Assembly: GCF_012726195.1 (NCBI RefSeq)
Contig: NZ_JAASAF010000001.1
Coordinates: forward strand, 62,001-126,000
DNA: 64,000 nucleotides
Origin: Rhodococcus sp. HNM0563
GTDB taxonomy: Bacteria; Actinomycetota; Actinomycetes; Mycobacteriales; Mycobacteriaceae
Reading direction: 5' to 3'
Shown: positions 56,710 through 64,000 of the stretch, one piece after another
Numbering within the stretch: position 1 is the stretch's first letter
Layout of the letters: every line of letters begins with the position of its first letter
The notes under the pieces: model-generated
Seen by the model: only the letters and a program-made list of their open reading frames with translations
Databases searched by the model: none
What the model was told of the DNA's origin: nothing
Program-made: the position numbers and the translations under genes

Positions 56710-57985
56710 GATCGCTTCGATCATCCGGAGAAAACGCGACGGCTTCGAGCTGACCGGATCCGAAATCGACTGGGTGATAGAAGCGTTCACTCACGGGATC
56801 GTTGCCGACGAGCAGATGTCCGCGCTTGCCATGGCCATCTACTTCCGCGGAATGAGTCGCCCCGAGACTTCACGCTGGACGACGGCGATGATCGACTCGG
56901 GCCGGCGGCTCGACTTCACCGGCCTGGGGCTCCGTACCGTCGACAAGCATTCGACCGGTGGCGTGGGGGACAAGATCACCTTGCCGCTCGCTCCGTTGGT
57001 GGCCGCGTGCGGCGTAGCGGTGCCCCAGCTGTCGGGTCGCGGTCTCGGACATACCGGGGGCACACTCGACAAGCTCGAATCGATTCGCGGGTGGCGTGCC
57101 GAGCTGAGCACCGCCGAGATGGCCGAGATCCTCACCGACCCTGCCGTCGGGGCCGTCGTCTGTGCCGCCGGCGCGGATCTGGCGCCTGCCGACCGGAAGC
57201 TCTACGCGCTGCGCGACGTGACCGGCACCGTCGAATCGATCCCACTGATCGCCAGTTCGATCATGAGCAAGAAGATCGCCGAAGGTACCGGAGCGCTCGT
57301 TCTCGACGTGAAGGTCGGCAGCGGGGCATTCATGAAGGAACTCGGAGAAGCCCGGGAACTCGCCAGGACGATGGTGGAACTCGGTTCCGATGCCGGTCTG
57401 CGTACCACTGCCCTGCTCACTCGGATGGACACACCGCTCGGGCGCACCGCGGGCAATGCCCTCGAAGTGGGCGAGGCGATCGAGGTGCTCGCAGGCGGTG
57501 GCCCCGAGGACGTCGTCGAACTGACGCTCGCACTCGCCCGCGACATGCTCGCAGCGGCGGGCGTCGACGATATCGACCCTGCCGATCGGCTTCGCGACGG
57601 GTCCGCGATGGACCGCTGGCGTTCGATGATCGTCGCTCAGGGCGGCGACCCCGATGCACCGCTGCCGACTGCGTCCTGCACCGAGACCGTGTACGCCGAG
57701 TCGGACGGGGTCCTGGTCGGCCTCGATGCCATGGCCGTCGGACTCTGCGCGTGGCGGCTCGGTGCGGGCCGCACGCATCAGGGCAGCGCTGTGCAGGCAG
57801 GCGCGGGTGTCGAACTGCACGTGGTACCCGGCGATCCGGTCCGTGCCGGACAGCCGATCGCGACGCTCCATACCGACACGCCGCAGACCTTCCCGACCGC
57901 GCTCACGAGTCTGCGCGACGGAGTGCAGATCGGAACAGAGCCGGCGGAGCAGCGTCCGCTCGTCATCGAGCGGATCACGGAGTAG
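56702..57985 (+). CDS. deoA: Thymidine phosphorylase
   Basis: A 427-residue pyrimidine-nucleoside phosphorylase. It shows VDKHSTGGVGDKITLPLAPL (phosphate site), SGRGLGHTGGTLDKLESI (family signature), LIASSIMSKKIAEGTGALVL and DVKVGSGAFMK. It releases base and deoxyribose-1-phosphate from thymidine or deoxyuridine. ATG 56702 lies within the end of cdd, so the two are coupled. Confidence 0.95.
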   Translation: MPEIASIIRRKRDGFELTGSEIDWVIEAFTHGIVADEQMSALAMAIYFRGMSRPETSRWTTAMIDSGRRLDFTGLGLRTVDKHSTGGVGDKITLPLAPLVAACGVAVPQLSGRGLGHTGGTLDKLESIRGWRAELSTAEMAEILTDPAVGAVVCAAGADLAPADRKLYALRDVTGTVESIPLIASSIMSKKIAEGTGALVLDVKVGSGAFMKELGEARELARTMVELGSDAGLRTTALLTRMDTPLGRTAGNALEVGEAIEVLAGGGPEDVVELTLALARDMLAAAGVDDIDPADRLRDGSAMDRWRSMIVAQGGDPDAPLPTASCTETVYAESDGVLVGLDAMAVGLCAWRLGAGRTHQGSAVQAGAGVELHVVPGDPVRAGQPIATLHTDTPQTFPTALTSLRDGVQIGTEPAEQRPLVIERITE

Positions 57986-57990
57986 GCGAC

Positions 57991-57996
57991 TACCGT
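57991..57996 (+). promoter_or_regulatory. -10 element before add
   Basis: TACCGT, seven bases before the ATG of add at 58004; add may therefore also be transcribed alone, leaderless. Confidence 0.4.
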
Positions 57997-58003
57997 CCGA
58001 GAC

Positions 58004-59092
58004 ATGAACGAGCAGCCGGGTGGGGCGCGGCTCCGGATCGCGCCCAAAGTGGTCCTGCACGACCACCTCGACGGCGGGCTGCGGCCCGAATCGATCCTTC
58101 AACTCGCCGGGGAGTGTGGTCATCGACTGCCTGCCGATACCGCAGACGGACTCGCCTCGTGGTTTCGTGACTCCGCCGACAGTGGGTCGCTCGAACGCTA
58201 CCTGGAGACCTTCGAACACACCGTTGCCGTCATGCAGACCCCCGAAGGTCTCGAGCGGGTCGCGCGGGAATGCGTCGTCGACCTCGCAGGGGACGGCGTC
58301 GTCTACGCCGAGGTCCGGTTCGCGCCCGAACAGCATCTCGAGCGGGGCCTGAGTCTCGACCGTGTGGTCGAGCATGTCCTCGAAGGATTCCGGGCCGGGG
58401 AGTCGGAAGTAGCAGCGGCGAGTGGACGACGCATTCGGGTGGGATGCCTGCTCACCGCGATGCGGCATGCTGCGCGTTCTCGGGAGATCGCCGAACTGGC
58501 CGTGCGCTACCGCGACCGCGGGGTCGTCGGATTCGACATCGCGGGGGCCGAGGCCGGAAATCCTCCGAGCAGACATCTCGATGCCTTCGAGTACACCCGC
58601 GCCGCGAACGCACACTTCACCATTCACGCCGGTGAGGCGTTCGGCCTGCCGTCGATCCACGAGGCGGTCGCATTCTGCGGTACCGACCGTCTCGGGCACG
58701 GCGTACGCATAGTCGACGACATCACCGTCGGCCCGGATGGTGAGGCAACCCTCGGGCTGCTTGCGAACTACGTGCGGGACAAAAGAATTCCGTTGGAGCT
58801 GTGCCCCAGCTCCAATGTGCAGACCGGTGCGGTGCGAACGATCGAGGAGCACCCCTTCGACCTGCTCGCCCGCCTGCGCTTCCGCGTGACCGTCAACACC
58901 GACAACCGGCTGATGAGCGACACCACGATGACGCGGGAGATGTCTCGGCTCGTCGCGGCGTTCGGCTACGGGTGGTCGGATCTCGAGCGTTTCACCATCA
59001 ACGCGATGAAATCGGCGTTCCTCCCGTTCGACCAGCGCCTCGAACTGATCGACGAGGTCATCAAGCCCGGATACGCAGTGCTCGTGGGATGA
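58004..59092 (+). CDS. add: Adenosine deaminase
   Basis: A 362-residue zinc hydrolase converting adenosine to inosine. Zinc ligands [13 protein letters not shown] (HxH), catalytic THE-type His/Glu in [26 protein letters not shown] and [13 protein letters not shown], and Asp in [11 protein letters not shown]. All active residues are present. Only 18 bases separate it from deoA. Confidence 0.95.
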   Translation: MNEQPGGARLRIAPKVVLHDHLDGGLRPESILQLAGECGHRLPADTADGLASWFRDSADSGSLERYLETFEHTVAVMQTPEGLERVARECVVDLAGDGVVYAEVRFAPEQHLERGLSLDRVVEHVLEGFRAGESEVAAASGRRIRVGCLLTAMRHAARSREIAELAVRYRDRGVVGFDIAGAEAGNPPSRHLDAFEYTRAANAHFTIHAGEAFGLPSIHEAVAFCGTDRLGHGVRIVDDITVGPDGEATLGLLANYVRDKRIPLELCPSSNVQTGAVRTIEEHPFDLLARLRFRVTVNTDNRLMSDTTMTREMSRLVAAFGYGWSDLERFTINAMKSAFLPFDQRLELIDEVIKPGYAVLVG

Positions 59093-59125
59093 GCACCTGC
59101 TAGGCACCGGCCCGCGCGGAGAACC

Positions 59126-60352
59126 TCATAGCTTGCGCAGGTGGGCCTCGAACTCACGCTCGAGGTCGCGCCACGCGACGGCCTCCGCATCGAACGGGGC
59201 GCTCGGCGCGGGCCTGCTCGTATCCGGTTCGATCACGTAGTTGACGAACCAGCCGAGCTCGGTGGACCCGGCCAGGGCGGCGTCGGTTGCGTCCTCGCCG
59301 ACGTAGTTCGCGGCATCGGTGAACAGCTCGACGGCGAGTTCCATCTGCTCGGGATCGACCGCGGCTACGCCTTCGACGATGTCGTCGGCGATGCCTGTGA
59401 GCACGTAGACATTGTCCTCGGTGACCGCGACTTCGAGTGAGCCGTCGGTGGCGGCGTGCCTGATGGTCTCGTAGGTCTCCAGCGGTGCCAGATCATGGTC
59501 GTGGTTGTCGGCAAGGTACCGGCCGAGCGCGCGTTCGGACCCGAATACGAGAATCGAGCCTTCGGAGCCGAGGAACACGGCGTCGTCATCGAGATAGCAC
59601 CGCAGCGTGAACCACGTACCCTCACTGGTGATGATCTTGATGGGATCGATGCCCACGGACGTCCAGAAGTCGTCGCCCGCCTCGTCGTCGACGTACTCGT
59701 ATTCGTCGTCCTCGGCATCATCGACCGCGTCATCCGCCTCGACATCGTTCTCGTCGACCGCGACCAGTTCGGATTCGATCTCCGAGACGGCTGCCTCGTC
59801 CGTGTCGGGGGTCGTGACGACCGCGTCGAGCGCGTCGATCACGTCGTCCCAATCCTTGACCACCGCGGCACCGAGCTCGTTCCACAGATCCGCGCCGGTG
59901 CGGTCGTCGAACGCAGCGACACCGTAGCGAAGGACCGTGTCCACTTCGGGTCGTTCGAAGAACTTGGTGACCACGTCGAGCTCGCACACGTCGCCGAGAA
60001 TGCTGACGATGTCGAAGGTGTCCTGGAGCTCCGAGACGAAGACCGGGTCGAGGTCGCCCGCCACCAGCTCCGGGACTCCCACCAGATCGAATGCATGTGC
60101 CTCGTCCGGCTCGAACTCGACGGCGGCGAGCTTCGACACGACGGGCCACGCCGGATGCTCGACGAGATCGTTGTCGTTGTTCGCGCGCACGAACGCGACG
60201 AGGTGCGCGACCGACGGGAACCCGTACAGGTCGTCGCCGTGGCCGAGGAAGGCCTCCCACTCGTCGTCACCTTCGCGCCACTTCGGCGCCCACAAGGTGA
60301 CGAGGTCGCCGTGGGTGAGACCGAGTTCGATCGGGACGATGTCTCCAGCCAT
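59126..60352 (-). CDS. Acidic conserved protein of unknown function (Rv3311 position)
   Basis: A 408-residue soluble, very acidic protein. The N-terminal half (ELGLTHGDLVTLWAPKWREG, YGFPSVAHLVAFVR) and the C-terminal half (WFTLRCYLDDDAVFLGSEG, VFGSERALGRYLADNHDHDL) look like two copies of one fold, joined by an Asp/Glu-rich linker (DENDVEADDAVDDAEDDEYE). Some databases call such proteins primosomal, but no such motif is visible. ATG 60352 is chosen because a TAGGCT -10 element stands seven bases before it. Function unknown; position matches Rv3311. Confidence 0.82.
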   Translation of the reverse strand: MAGDIVPIELGLTHGDLVTLWAPKWREGDDEWEAFLGHGDDLYGFPSVAHLVAFVRANNDNDLVEHPAWPVVSKLAAVEFEPDEAHAFDLVGVPELVAGDLDPVFVSELQDTFDIVSILGDVCELDVVTKFFERPEVDTVLRYGVAAFDDRTGADLWNELGAAVVKDWDDVIDALDAVVTTPDTDEAAVSEIESELVAVDENDVEADDAVDDAEDDEYEYVDDEAGDDFWTSVGIDPIKIITSEGTWFTLRCYLDDDAVFLGSEGSILVFGSERALGRYLADNHDHDLAPLETYETIRHAATDGSLEVAVTEDNVYVLTGIADDIVEGVAAVDPEQMELAVELFTDAANYVGEDATDAALAGSTELGWFVNYVIEPDTSRPAPSAPFDAEAVAWRDLEREFEAHLRKL

Positions 60353-60359
60353 GGCGCGA

Positions 60360-60365
60360 AGCCTA
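60360..60365 (-). promoter_or_regulatory. -10 element for leaderless transcript at 60352
   Basis: TAGGCT on the minus strand, seven bases before the ATG at 60352, without SD; it lies inside the longer open frame, supporting the shorter start. Confidence 0.5.
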
Positions 60366-60409
60366 GCCATTGCGGCGTCGAAGATATAGCGGGGGAGGGG
60401 AGAAAAGCG

Positions 60410-60709
60410 TCACGCGAGTGCACTCCGCAGGTCTTGGAGCAGACGGGCACGTTCGGCGCCGGCTCGGCGCGCGGCCTCGTGAGCGGTTGCGAGAATCTCG
60501 GATCCGAGCTCGACCGCGTCGCGACGGGTCACCGATTCTGCCAGTTCCAGGCATGTCAGGGCGCCGCGACCGTCGACGTACGCGACGATGCTGCCGTCCA
60601 CGTTCTTCGCGGAACCCTGCACCGTGCGGAGTCCGTCGAGTGTGTGCTCCAGCGCGCCGAGCTGTGTTCGTACACGGTCGACGATCTGCTCGACCTGTTG
60701 TTCACTCAT
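60410..60709 (-). CDS. YbaB/EbfC-family protein, EspL-like
   Basis: A 99-residue YbaB/EbfC-like protein: N-terminal helix (VEQIVDRVRTQLGALEHTLD), strand pair NVDGSIVAYVDGRGALTCLEL and C-terminal helix (VELGSEILATAHEAARRAGA). YbaB proteins bind nucleoid DNA; in ESX secretion loci members of this fold (EspL) act as partners of secreted substrates. Last gene of the four-gene minus-strand cassette headed by an Esp-like protein. Confidence 0.82.
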   Translation of the reverse strand: MSEQQVEQIVDRVRTQLGALEHTLDGLRTVQGSAKNVDGSIVAYVDGRGALTCLELAESVTRRDAVELGSEILATAHEAARRAGAERARLLQDLRSALA

Positions 60710-60749
60710 GAGTTGCTGTCCTTCCGGACTCGTGGTGCCGGGTTGCCGG

Positions 60750-61088
60750 TCACAGAGGGCGGTGGGTGATGGGCGGGTGCGGGACGTGACCTTCGTGGTC
60801 GTGTTCGATGTCGGGGAGGTCGGCGCGGGTGGGCATGCCCATCCGGTCGAGAACGTCGCCGTGAACGCCCTGTGCCGAGAGCTGCTCGCGCCGCAGAATC
60901 GCCGCTTCGAGCGCTGCCCGGCGATTGAGCGCCACGATGGATTCGGCGAGTTGTGCGGCTGGGAACCGCAGTTCGCGCGGGTCGATCCGCAGATCGATCG
61001 GGAGGCCTTCGTCGGTGGAGCGGACCCGGATCGTGCCCGCAGTGTTCTGTGCTGTGGCTGTCACCGGGACTGTCTTGTTGGTGTCCAT
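60750..61088 (-). CDS. Second YbaB-like small protein, His-rich tail
   Basis: A 112-residue protein. TIRVRSTDEGLPIDLRIDPR followed by FPAAQLAESIVALNRRAALEA has the strand-strand-helix pattern of YbaB proteins, though divergent and without the first helix. The tail DIEHDHEGHVPHPPITHRPL is His/Pro-rich. It may pair with the YbaB-like protein encoded 40 bases downstream. ATG with weak SD. Function unknown. Confidence 0.7.
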   Translation of the reverse strand: MDTNKTVPVTATAQNTAGTIRVRSTDEGLPIDLRIDPRELRFPAAQLAESIVALNRRAALEAAILRREQLSAQGVHGDVLDRMGMPTRADLPDIEHDHEGHVPHPPITHRPL

Positions 61089-61146
61089 ACACCGTTGGAC
61101 GCATCAGGCGGCGTATCGGTTCCCTCCGCGGCCAGGAAAGGTTCGG

Positions 61147-62163
61147 TCACTCGGTGGGCCGATAGAAGCCCTGGAAGCCCATCCCGCCGTTCGTGGTGCG
61201 GATCGGGGTCACCGAGACGGGGTCGCCTGCCTCGATCATCATCCCGCCACCGACCACCATCGCGACGTGCCCGTCCCAGACGGCGAGGTCGCCCGGAAGG
61301 ACGGACCCGGCGTCGACAGGCGTCCCGACATCCTGTTCCTGTGCGAGACGCGGAATCTCGACACCGGCTTCCCCGTACGCCCACTGGGTCAGGCCGCTGC
61401 AGTCGAGCCCGCGGCCGGGAGTGGTGCCACCCCATACGTACGGAGTCCCCTGCTGGTCGAGCGCGCGACGAACGGCTTCGGCGGCGGTCGGGTTCGGAGC
61501 ATGCGCGACAGAGCCGTCGGGCAGCGCCACAGCGACCCCTGCGCGGTCCTCGGCTGCCGAGCCGCTCATCGTGGAGATCTCGCCGTATTCCGTCGACTGT
61601 CCTCCTGGTGCGGCCGGTACGGTGCCACTCACCTCCGGAGGCAGAACTCCGGCCGGTGGCTCGGGGAGCAATGCTGTCACCTTCGCGGTGAGTTCGGCGA
61701 GCGACGAAGTCACTCGGGTGAGAACGTCCAGACCCTCGACGATGTGCTCGATCGCAGCGGTGATCAGCATCAATTGGCCCTGCGGGAGCGCCAGCGCGGG
61801 TGTCGCCTGCTGGGCGAGCGTGACGAACGAATCGATGATGCGCTTCAACTCGGCTGCCCCGGTGGCAACCGTGACGGTCGCCTCGAGCACGCTCTGGGCA
61901 AGCACGATGCCTCGGTCGACGGCGTCGACGGTGTCGGCGAGAAGCCGCTCCCCGCTGCCGATTGCCGCTTCGGCGGCGGTGCCGGTCCACCCCCACGAGA
62001 GCTCGGCGAGCGCGTTCCGGCAGCCGGCTCGGGCTTCTTCTGCCAGCGCGCATCCCGCGCGCAGGCCGCTGCCCGGGTCGTAGCCTGCCGGCGCCTCGGA
62101 ACCGAGGGTTCCGAGCAGATCATGAAGGGGCGAGACAAGGGCGTCTGCGCCCACCCCGGCCAT
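61147..62163 (-). CDS. WXG-like protein with C-terminal NlpC/P60 hydrolase domain
   Basis: A 338-residue protein without a signal peptide. Residues 1-165 are helical with a W-T-G at 59-61 ([19 protein letters not shown]), like a WXG100 hairpin. After a Pro-rich linker comes an NlpC/P60 domain from about residue 222: [20 protein letters not shown] with Cys255, and [20 protein letters not shown] with His299. It should cut peptidoglycan peptides if exported, presumably by type VII secretion. Its ATG overlaps the stop of the Esp-like gene (TGATG). Confidence 0.86.
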   Translation of the reverse strand: MAGVGADALVSPLHDLLGTLGSEAPAGYDPGSGLRAGCALAEEARAGCRNALAELSWGWTGTAAEAAIGSGERLLADTVDAVDRGIVLAQSVLEATVTVATGAAELKRIIDSFVTLAQQATPALALPQGQLMLITAAIEHIVEGLDVLTRVTSSLAELTAKVTALLPEPPAGVLPPEVSGTVPAAPGGQSTEYGEISTMSGSAAEDRAGVAVALPDGSVAHAPNPTAAEAVRRALDQQGTPYVWGGTTPGRGLDCSGLTQWAYGEAGVEIPRLAQEQDVGTPVDAGSVLPGDLAVWDGHVAMVVGGGMMIEAGDPVSVTPIRTTNGGMGFQGFYRPTE

Positions 62164-62540
62164 CACCGGGCGCCCTCGGTGCTGCCGTGCAGGTCTGTGT
62201 TGCCCTGCAGGTCGGTGCTGCCGTGCAGAGCAAGGACCGTTTCGTTTTCGGTGCGTTCGTAGGCGGCTGCGGTCAGCGTCGCCATCGTGCTCATCCCCGA
62301 GAAGGCCTCGCGAATCCGATCGAGTTCGCGAGAGTGGCCGTCGTATGCGGCGGTGAAGGCGGCGAGGAAGTCGGCGCCGACCGGGCCGAGCAGGGGTGTG
62401 AGCCCGGTCGGGTCGCTCGACCCGGTACGGAGTCCGGCCCGGTCGATCTGTTCGGTGAGTTCCGCGGCGACGCGACCGAAGCCCGCGATCACCCCTGTGT
62501 CGGCGTGAAGTGTTCCTGTATCGGTCTGTGGGTGGGGCAC
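62163..62540 (-). CDS. Small Esp/WXG-like helical protein, candidate type VII substrate
   Basis: A 125-residue helical protein without signal peptide: [40 protein letters not shown] and a C-terminal [10 protein letters not shown], where Y94-x-x-x-E98 fits the YxxxD/E type VII export motif. It ends with a threefold six-residue repeat ([17 protein letters not shown]). GTG start with GGAG eight bases upstream. First gene of the cassette, coupled to the P60 gene by a one-base overlap. The family assignment rests on fold pattern and context. Confidence 0.72.
   Translation of the reverse strand: MPHPQTDTGTLHADTGVIAGFGRVAAELTEQIDRAGLRTGSSDPTGLTPLLGPVGADFLAAFTAAYDGHSRELDRIREAFSGMSTMATLTAAAYERTENETVLALHGSTDLQGNTDLHGSTEGAR
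62179..62232. repeat. Three 18-bp tandem repeats in the Esp-like gene
   Basis: Units GTGCTGCCGTGCAGGTCT, GTGTTGCCCTGCAGGTCG and GTGCTGCCGTGCAGAGCA follow each other directly, coding on the minus strand for the six-residue repeats in the protein's tail. Confidence 0.8.
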
Positions 62541-62617
62541 CGCTCGTCTCCTCGTTCACCGATGGATCTGTGTCACATTGTTTCGACGCACCGGACGGCA
62601 CTTCGGTTCCGTCGTTC

Positions 62618-62623
62618 TATCCT
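62618..62623 (+). promoter_or_regulatory. -10 element for leaderless upp transcript
   Basis: TATCCT, seven bases before the ATG at 62631, no Shine-Dalgarno sequence. Confidence 0.5.
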
Positions 62624-62630
62624 TCGATTC

Positions 62631-63254
62631 ATGGATTCGCTCGTGGTCGACCACCCGCTCGCCGCTTCCCTGCTCACAATTCTTCGGGATGAACGCAGCG
62701 ACAATGCTGCATTCAGGCATGCTCTGCGCCGACTCACTCAGATGTTGATCTACGAGGCGGTGCGCGATGCCCCGCTCGAGACGTTCGACGTTCGGACTCC
62801 CGTCACCGTCACGACCGGCGTCCGGTTGAAGCAACCGCCGCTGCTCGTTCCGGTACTGCGTGCCGGGCTCGGCATGGTCGAGCAAGCGCACGCCCTGATA
62901 CCGCAGGCGCAGGTCGGGTTCGTGGGGCTTGCCCGCGACGAGGAGACGTTCGAACCGGTGCCGTATCTGGAATCGCTACCCGAGGATCTGTCGGGGCTGC
63001 CGGTGTTCGTGCTCGATCCGATGCTCGCGACCGGTGGCTCGATGGTGCAGACGCTGGACATGCTCGCGTCGCGCGGCGCGACCGACATCACCGCGGTGTG
63101 CGTGGTGGCTGCGCCGCAGGGAGTCGAGACGCTTGCCGCGTCGGGGCATCCGGTACGTCTGGTGACCGCGTCGATCGACGAGGGGCTCAACGAGGCGAAG
63201 TACATCGTGCCGGGGTTGGGAGACGCAGGCGACCGACAGTTCGGACCGCGCTGA
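62631..63254 (+). CDS. upp: Uracil phosphoribosyltransferase
   Basis: A 207-residue enzyme making UMP from uracil and PRPP. It shows [20 protein letters not shown] at the start, [17 protein letters not shown], the PRPP loop [20 protein letters not shown] and the uracil-binding end [15 protein letters not shown]. It starts at ATG 62631 just after a -10 element. It is divergent from the Esp-like cassette and belongs functionally with cdd-deoA-add. Confidence 0.96.
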   Translation: MDSLVVDHPLAASLLTILRDERSDNAAFRHALRRLTQMLIYEAVRDAPLETFDVRTPVTVTTGVRLKQPPLLVPVLRAGLGMVEQAHALIPQAQVGFVGLARDEETFEPVPYLESLPEDLSGLPVFVLDPMLATGGSMVQTLDMLASRGATDITAVCVVAAPQGVETLAASGHPVRLVTASIDEGLNEAKYIVPGLGDAGDRQFGPR

Positions 63255-63431
63255 TACCAGCGGGGGGTATGTTACCAATGTGTTCGGTGGGTCTGGTGTG
63301 ACGCAAGAGTGTTTCTGATTCGTAATTGAACGGTGATCGGCTTTGCGGTGCCGCGGCTGCGACATCGTTACGCTGCTGGCTGTTCGCAACGTCCGTTGCG
63401 ACGAATTACCTCTGCGGAACAGGGAAATGCG

Positions 63432-64000
63432 ATGCGCAACAGACTGTCCTACGCATGTAAGAAACCAGCTTTCCGAGTGGCCGTACTCGGTGCGGCCGCG
63501 GCCCTCGGAGTGTTCGCCAACCCGGCCGCCGCGAGCGCCGCTGTCGACAATGCGAGGGTCCTTCCGCTCGACGGTGGCCGCGCTATAGAAGTGGCTCAGG
63601 CCGACACGTCCATCCAGTGGTACCCCCCACTCGACAGCTCACCGCTCAGCGTCGAATTCTTTGCCGACGGAACGACAACCGTCCGGATCACCGGGTACGA
63701 GGCGGCTCGAGCGACGGGGACGAAGCTCACCGTCGGGTATCAGATCGGCTATCCGGCCGCGCTCCCCGGCGCGGTCGCCCACGTCATCACCCCGGGTCTG
63801 AACATCGGTGGAGACAATACCGCCGACCTGGGCGTGGAGATCATCCCCGACCTCGCGGTGGGAGTCGATCTCGGTACCGGAACCGGCTGGGATGCCTCGA
63901 TCATTCCGGAGCAGGAACTGGAGGTCGACCTCCAACCCGGCGGTATCACCGACATACCGATCATCGAAGATCACCAATTCGACGGCGACACGGCCACAGT
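63432..64000 (+). CDS. MspA-family porin, N-terminal part
   Basis: The window ends inside this gene; 189 residues are visible. A signal peptide (FRVAVLGAAAALGVFANPAA, cleavage near ASA-AVD) is followed by VDNARVLPLDGGRAIEVAQA, the WYPPLDSSPLSVEFFADG segment and VGYQIGYPAALPGAVAHVIT, the pattern of MspA/Nfp porins. Later residues DLGVEIIPDLAVGVDLGTG form beta hairpins. These octameric porins let small hydrophilic solutes cross the mycolate outer membrane, so this gene is itself evidence of a mycolic-acid envelope. An ATG at 63427 is out of frame. Confidence 0.88.
   Translation, partial: MRNRLSYACKKPAFRVAVLGAAAALGVFANPAAASAAVDNARVLPLDGGRAIEVAQADTSIQWYPPLDSSPLSVEFFADGTTTVRITGYEAARATGTKLTVGYQIGYPAALPGAVAHVITPGLNIGGDNTADLGVEIIPDLAVGVDLGTGTGWDASIIPEQELEVDLQPGGITDIPIIEDHQFDGDTAT

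Noticed and set aside
63343-63588. ORF beginning at the ATG at 63427 in another frame
   Set aside because: The porin frame from 63432 has a clear signal peptide and family motifs; the other frame is low-complexity.

Overview
The window is high-GC actinobacterial chromosome. Gene content and order resemble Mycobacterium tuberculosis (glmS-nnr-alr-tsaE/B-rimI-tsaD-groES/groEL1-whiB3-sigD-rsdA-guaB2-guaB3-choD-guaA, then imuA'-imuB, dnaE2, metX-icd, trpS, sdhCDAB, cdd-deoA-add, upp). An MspA-type porin, a WS/DGAT acyltransferase and the high GC point to a mycolic-acid-bearing Nocardiaceae, most likely Rhodococcus. It is ordinary core chromosome: I see no insertion sequence, prophage, CRISPR array, tRNA or rRNA.

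Layout. 1-7.1 kb: end of glmS, NAD(P)HX repair (nnr), alanine racemase, an alpha/beta hydrolase and the t6A tRNA-modification genes tsaE, tsaB, tsaD with rimI, tightly overlapped. 7.1-11.2 kb: an Hsp70-like membrane protein with a Pro/Thr-repeat tail, opposite a CIRCE-controlled groES-groEL1 operon. 11.3-15.2 kb: whiB3, sigD with its anti-sigma factor rsdA, and a small conserved protein. 15.5-21.8 kb: guanine nucleotide genes guaB2, guaB3, guaA with a cholesterol-oxidase-like GMC enzyme between. 21.9-25.6 kb: a PspC/LiaF-like envelope-stress module (membrane protein, small membrane protein, PspC-domain kinase, LuxR-type regulator). 25.7-30 kb: a Ser/Thr kinase with a TPR-like partner, divergent from the SOS mutasome genes imuA'-imuB. 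30-38.7 kb: accessory enzymes (hydrolase, Suc-Fer-like protein, MMPL transporter, multicopper oxidase, NTF2-like protein, SDR, 2-hydroxyacid dehydrogenase). 38.8-46.6 kb: dnaE2, a DUF4349 lipoprotein, rhodanese, trmL, WS/DGAT, folD, DUF3017. 46.6-52.5 kb: metX under a SAM-IV riboswitch, icd, xth, trpS, a YihY/BrkB membrane protein. 52.6-59.1 kb: sdhCDAB and the pyrimidine/purine salvage genes cdd-deoA-add. 59.1-64 kb: a conserved acidic protein, a four-gene cassette resembling an orphan type VII secretion substrate set (two YbaB-like proteins, a WXG-like NlpC/P60 hydrolase, an Esp-like protein), upp and a truncated MspA-family porin.

Cis-regulation can be read directly at several places: CIRCE before groES, LexA boxes before imuA' and dnaE2 (one shared DNA-damage response), a SAM-IV riboswitch before metX, an IdeR/DtxR-like iron box before sdhC, a large palindrome between the multicopper oxidase and its divergent neighbour, and many leaderless promoters with a TANNNT -10 element 6-8 bases before the start codon. 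Strong hairpins close most convergent gene pairs. The best candidates for something little described are the P60/Esp-like/YbaB cassette at 60.4-62.5 kb, the metX leader (SAM-IV plus a 21-codon ORF, without metY), and the tail-anchored kinase divergent from the SOS mutasome.
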